Positions 43,408-46,183 of a stretch of DNA of 46,183 nt are shown here, in pieces. A model generated the notes under the pieces. That model saw only the letters and a program-made list of their open reading frames with translations, was not told the DNA's origin and made no database searches. The DNA is from Gemmatimonadaceae bacterium. Lineage in GTDB: Bacteria; Latescibacterota; UBA2968; UBA8231. Position 1 is the first letter of the stretch. Every line of letters begins with the position of its first letter. The stretch covers positions 1 to 46,183 of the forward strand of contig JAPOZM010000028.1 of assembly GCA_026706075.1 (NCBI GenBank). The letters are read 5' to 3'. The position numbers were made by a program, and so were the translations under genes.

Positions 43408-44562
43408 ATGCCTCGCCAGACTGGTCAGTACCGCGTCACCCGCACGTTGGGAGAAGAGGTTCGGGTGTTCGTGCCGCACCCACTCCCTCCGGCCAATCCT
43501 CCCCTGGCGATGGACAGCCACACGGCGGAGCTCCACGCTGCCGCTCGGACGGCCCTGGCTCGTCTGTCGGTGGCGGGAACGATGGTGCCGAGCACCGAGT
43601 GGTTCATCTACGGATTCGTTCGCAAGGAGGCGGTGGTCACCTCGCAGATCGAAGGGACGCAGGCCACCCTCCCCGACGTTCTCGCCTTCGAGGCCACGGA
43701 ACAGAGCGAGCGTCCAGACGATGTCCGCGAGGTCTGCAACTACGTGGATGCCCTCGCTCACGCCCGGGGACAGATCGCGGCCCCCGGGGCTCTGCCGCTG
43801 AGCATCCGCCTGTTGTGCGACTCGCACCGCATCCTGATGCGCGGTGTCCGCGGTGAGGACAAACGGCCCGGCGAGCTCCGCCGATCGCAAAACTGGATCG
43901 GCGGCAGCCGGCCTGGGAACGCCCGATTCGTCCCGCCGCCGCCCGAGGCCGTCCCCGACGCCCTGGCGGCGCTGGAGCGGTGGCTGCATGAAGATGGCGG
44001 TCTGCCGCCTCTGGTTCGGATCGGTCTCGCCCATGCGCAGTTCGAGACGATCCACCCGTTCCTCGATGGCAACGGCCGCATCGGCCGACTCCTGATCGCG
44101 CTGCTCGTCGAGCACTGGGATCTGCTGGAGCAGCCCCTGCTCTACATCAGCCTGGCCTTCAGGCGTGAGCAGCAGGAGTACTACGCCCGGTTGTCGGCCG
44201 TTCGCAGCGACGGAGACTGGGAGGGCTGGACCGGGTTCTTCCTGGCCTCCGTACGCGAGGCAGCCGAGGACGGAGTCCGCGTTGCGCAGGCGCTCCATGC
44301 TGTCGTGGGGCGCGACCAAAGGCGCACGATCGACTCCGGACGGTCGACCGTAGCCGCCATCCAGTTACTCGATCTGCTGCCCTGCAATCCGGTCGTCACC
44401 GTTCCCGGGGCCTCCAGACTGCTTGGCATGACGGCCCCGCCGACACGCAAGGCGATGGCACTGCTGGAAGATCTCGGTGTCCTCCGCGAGATCACCGGCC
44501 GGCGGCGAGGGCGCGCCTACGCGTACCACGAGTACCTTCGAGTCCTGACGGGCGACGAGTAG
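43408..44562 (+). CDS. Class II Fic-family AMP-transferase with intrinsic inhibitory motif
   Basis: 384 residues. The active-site motif is His216 in IHPFLDGNGRIGR (HPFxxGNGRxxR), so AMP transfer (AMPylation) to a target protein's hydroxyl is expected. The N-terminal auto-inhibitory helix motif (S/T)xxxE(G/N) is present as TSQIEG (Thr78 to Gly83), placing it in class II, where the inhibitor is within the same protein. FVPHPLPPANPPL at the N-terminus is typical of this subgroup. The C-terminus (PVVTVPGASRLLGMTAPPTR, ALLEDLGVLREITGR, AYHEYLRVL) is a winged-helix, suggesting DNA binding. No ribosome binding site is obvious. It is followed by an antitoxin-like gene after 10 bp. Confidence 0.93.
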   Translation: MPRQTGQYRVTRTLGEEVRVFVPHPLPPANPPLAMDSHTAELHAAARTALARLSVAGTMVPSTEWFIYGFVRKEAVVTSQIEGTQATLPDVLAFEATEQSERPDDVREVCNYVDALAHARGQIAAPGALPLSIRLLCDSHRILMRGVRGEDKRPGELRRSQNWIGGSRPGNARFVPPPPEAVPDALAALERWLHEDGGLPPLVRIGLAHAQFETIHPFLDGNGRIGRLLIALLVEHWDLLEQPLLYISLAFRREQQEYYARLSAVRSDGDWEGWTGFFLASVREAAEDGVRVAQALHAVVGRDQRRTIDSGRSTVAAIQLLDLLPCNPVVTVPGASRLLGMTAPPTRKAMALLEDLGVLREITGRRRGRAYAYHEYLRVLTGDE

Positions 44563-44572
44563 GGAGCCACGC

Positions 44573-44854
44573 ATGCACTACCTGGCGGCGAAGGATCTCA
44601 ACAATACCCGGGAACTCTGGCAGAAGCTGGCCGATGAGCGGAAGCTGGTCATCACCCGGGAAGGCAAGCCCTCGGCCCTGATGATCAGCGTCTCGCAGGA
44701 GACCGTGGAGGATTCCTTGCGCGAGGTTCGTCGGGCGCTCTTCTCGGCCGGGGTGAGCCGTGTGCGGAGGCGGGCCGAGGAGGAAGGAATACCCGAGGAC
44801 GCGGCGGTCGCAGCGGAGATCGACCAGAGCAGGAGGGACCGCGGCCTCTCATGA
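44573..44854 (+). CDS. Phd/YefM-family antitoxin-like protein
   Basis: 93 residues. MHYLAAKDLNNTRELWQKLA then ELWQKLADERKLVITREGKP and SALMISVSQETVEDSLREVR match the Phd antitoxin fold (N-terminal strand-helix, then the VITRxGKP hairpin). The tail LFSAGVSRVRRRAEEEG and IDQSRRDRGLS is the usual toxin-binding extension. The normal partner is a PIN-domain toxin encoded downstream, but the next gene is the transporter permease. It is either an orphan, or now linked with the preceding Fic gene (10 bp apart; GGGAG before the ATG). Its TGA overlaps the permease ATG as ATGA, which would make permease translation depend on this gene. Confidence 0.85.
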   Translation: MHYLAAKDLNNTRELWQKLADERKLVITREGKPSALMISVSQETVEDSLREVRRALFSAGVSRVRRRAEEEGIPEDAAVAAEIDQSRRDRGLS

Positions 44855-46050
44855 GAGTGGTCTCCAACCTCCGCCCCCGGCTGCGCGCCGCGGGGCTGGT
44901 TCTGCCCCTTCTGGCCTTCATCGGCCTGACCTTCATCGCCCCCCTGGGGACGATGCTGGTGCGCAGCGTCTACGACCCCGTGGTGGCCGATGTCCTGCCC
45001 GAGACGCTCGATCTGCTGCGCGACTGGGACTGTCAGGAGCCTCCCGCCGAGGCGGTGTTCGAGGCGGCGGCGCGGGAGCTGGTGAAGGCGCGGGCGGACC
45101 GCACCCTCGGCCAGGTGGCGACCCGCGTCAACCGCGTCCAGGGGGGCCTGCGCAGCGTCCTGACGCGCAGCGCCCGCAAGCTGCAGCGCGTCGACGAGGG
45201 GCCCTGGCGCGAGGCGATGATCGGCGCCGACGAGGCCTGGGGAGACCCCGCGACCTGGCACGCCCTGCGCAGCGCCGGGGAGCGGATCACCGCGCGGCAC
45301 TACCTCAACGCCCTCGACCTGCGGCGGCTGCCCGACGGCTCGGTCGCCCGCCAGCCGGAGCAGCGCCGCATCTACGTGGCCCTCCTGGGGCGGACCCTGC
45401 TGGTGAGCCTCGGCATCACCGGCCTGTGCCTGCTCCTCGGCTACCCCGTGGCCCACCTGATCGCCCACGCGCCGCCGAAGCGCGCCCACCTGCTGCTGGC
45501 CCTGGTGCTGGTCCCGTTCTGGACGTCCCTGCTGGTGCGCACCACCTCGTGGATCGTCCTGCTCCAGAACCAGGGGGTCCTCAACGACGCTCTCGTGGCC
45601 CTCGGGCTGATCGGCGACGACGGCCGGCTCGCCCTGGTCTACAACATGACCGGCACCTTCGTGGCCATGACCCACGTGCTCCTGCCCTTCATGGTCCTGC
45701 CCCTGTACTCGATCATGCGCTCCATCCCGCCGGTGCAGATGAGCGCCGCCGCCTCCCTCGGCGCCGGCCCGGTGCAGGCCTTCCTGCGCGTCTACTGGCC
45801 ACAGACCCTGCCCGGGGTGGGCGCCGGCTCGCTGCTGGTCTTCATCCTCGCCATCGGCTACTACATCACCCCGGCCCTGGTCGGCGGCAGCCGCGGCCAG
45901 CTGATCTCCAACATGATCGCCTACCACATGCAGACCTCCCTCAACTGGCCCCTCGCCGCCGCCCTCGGCGGCCTCCTGCTGGTCTGCGTCATGGTCCTCT
46001 ACCGGCTCTACGACCGCCTCGTGGGGGTCGAGGGCATGAGGCTGGGCTGA
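44851..46050 (+). CDS. ABC transporter permease, PotB type with large periplasmic loop
   Basis: 399 residues. The first membrane helix is LVLPLLAFIGLTFIAPLGTM at about 17-36. A long soluble segment of about 130 residues (SVYDPVVADVLPETLDLLRD to QPEQRRIYVALL) follows before the remaining helices. The core has LGITGLCLLLGYPVAHLIAH, HLLLALVLVPFWTSLLVRTT, FVAMTHVLLPFMVLPLYSIM and the ATPase-coupling loop AAASLGAGPVQAFLRVYWPQ (EAA-type). Permeases of this subfamily with such an insert are known, so the loop is not novel. It forms the membrane channel with the gene at 46050. The ATG overlaps the antitoxin-like stop, and its own TGA overlaps the next ATG. Confidence 0.93.
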   Translation: MRVVSNLRPRLRAAGLVLPLLAFIGLTFIAPLGTMLVRSVYDPVVADVLPETLDLLRDWDCQEPPAEAVFEAAARELVKARADRTLGQVATRVNRVQGGLRSVLTRSARKLQRVDEGPWREAMIGADEAWGDPATWHALRSAGERITARHYLNALDLRRLPDGSVARQPEQRRIYVALLGRTLLVSLGITGLCLLLGYPVAHLIAHAPPKRAHLLLALVLVPFWTSLLVRTTSWIVLLQNQGVLNDALVALGLIGDDGRLALVYNMTGTFVAMTHVLLPFMVLPLYSIMRSIPPVQMSAAASLGAGPVQAFLRVYWPQTLPGVGAGSLLVFILAIGYYITPALVGGSRGQLISNMIAYHMQTSLNWPLAAALGGLLLVCVMVLYRLYDRLVGVEGMRLG

Positions 46051-46183
46051 TGGGCCGTTACCTCTACCTCGGCTTCTGCGCGGCGGTCTTCGCCTTCCTG
46101 GTGGCGCCGATCCTGGTGATCGTGCCCCTGAGCTTCAACGCCGAGCCCTACTTCACCTTCACCGAGGGCATGCTGCGCCTCGA
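46050..46183 (+). CDS. ABC transporter permease, PotC type, 5' part only
   Basis: 44 residues before the window ends. YLYLGFCAAVFAFLVAPILV followed by IVPLSFNAEPYFTFTEGML is the first helix and the conserved SFN segment of PotC-like inner-membrane subunits. The ATG overlaps the preceding stop as TGATG, so the two permeases are translationally coupled. It would complete the transporter made by the ATPase at 38462, the binding protein at 39943 and the permease at 44851. Confidence 0.88.
   Translation, partial: MGRYLYLGFCAAVFAFLVAPILVIVPLSFNAEPYFTFTEGMLRL

Noticed and set aside
44851..46050. Large soluble insertion in the PotB-type permease as a novelty
   Set aside because: Permeases with the same 130-residue loop after the first helix exist in other bacteria, so it is a known subfamily feature.

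Overview
The window is a gene-dense, very GC-rich stretch of bacterial chromosome. No rRNA, tRNA or CRISPR array is visible. The organism looks diderm: there is an outer-membrane beta-barrel with a signal peptide (8453-9214), UppP, and an undecaprenyl-phosphate glycosylphosphotransferase. A 1014-residue FG-GAP/VCBS protein ends in a FlgD-like sorting domain (26077-29121). The mix of phytanoyl-CoA dioxygenases, enolase-superfamily enzymes, creatininase, a Gfo/Idh dehydrogenase, a sulfatase and FlgD-tailed secreted proteins resembles uncultured FCB-type lineages such as Latescibacterota or Poribacteria. That placement is inference from gene content only.

Layout. 1-1998 (-): an HTH regulator, a VOC protein and an enolase-superfamily enzyme, chained by 4-bp overlaps. 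2238-2420 (+): an orphan HicB, flanked by two palindromic repeats. 2856-4733 (+): ilvD. 4785-7162 (-): a Gfo/Idh - PhyH - GNAT operon. 7254-9861 (+): enolase-superfamily enzyme, beta-barrel and deoxyribosyltransferase. 9863-11884 (-): creatininase and a GT4 glycosyltransferase. 11984-13506 (+): AAC(3)-like acetyltransferase and polysaccharide deacetylase. 13532-14257 (-): uronate-dehydrogenase-like SDR. 14450-16733 (+): glycosylphosphotransferase and a second PhyH. 16730-22563 (-): UppP, HpcH/HpaI aldolase, an unusual MTHFR-like/methyltransferase-like fusion, and a seven-motif propeller with a laminin-G-like tail. 22834-24407 (-): tandem paralogous secreted proteins. 24495-25847 (-): DUF1015. 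26077-29121 (+): FG-GAP protein. 29204-33879: a glycan-type cluster with two GH32/43-like propellers, an SDR and a sulfatase. 33904-34479 (-): unknown. 34591-37272 (+): acnA. 37284-46183 (+): a sialidase-like protein and a spermidine/putrescine-type ABC transporter.

The most remarkable region is the ABC transporter operon. ATPase (38462-39607), binding protein (39943-41040) and permeases (44851-46050 and 46050 onward) would normally be contiguous. Here they are split by accessory genes. A Phd-type antitoxin apparently missing its middle lies between ATPase and binding protein. About 3.8 kb lies between binding protein and permease. The first part of that insert (41041-43119) carries a small unknown protein, an ImmA/IrrE-like protein without HExxH, and a short HTH protein. 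It is bounded by a 48-bp direct repeat (47/48) made from the last codons of the binding-protein gene. A third, 20-bp partial copy lies exactly where a broken AAA/DUF4143 ATPase remnant ends. A class II Fic AMP-transferase and a Phd-like antitoxin follow, and the antitoxin stop overlaps the permease start. This looks like a recombination hotspot that accumulates toxin-antitoxin or defence-type genes at the 3' end of a housekeeping gene.

A second candidate system is the coupled trio 16730-21734. Its two GTGA overlaps tie an aldolase, a two-domain one-carbon-like fusion and a propeller/laminin-G protein into one translational unit whose function I cannot assign.
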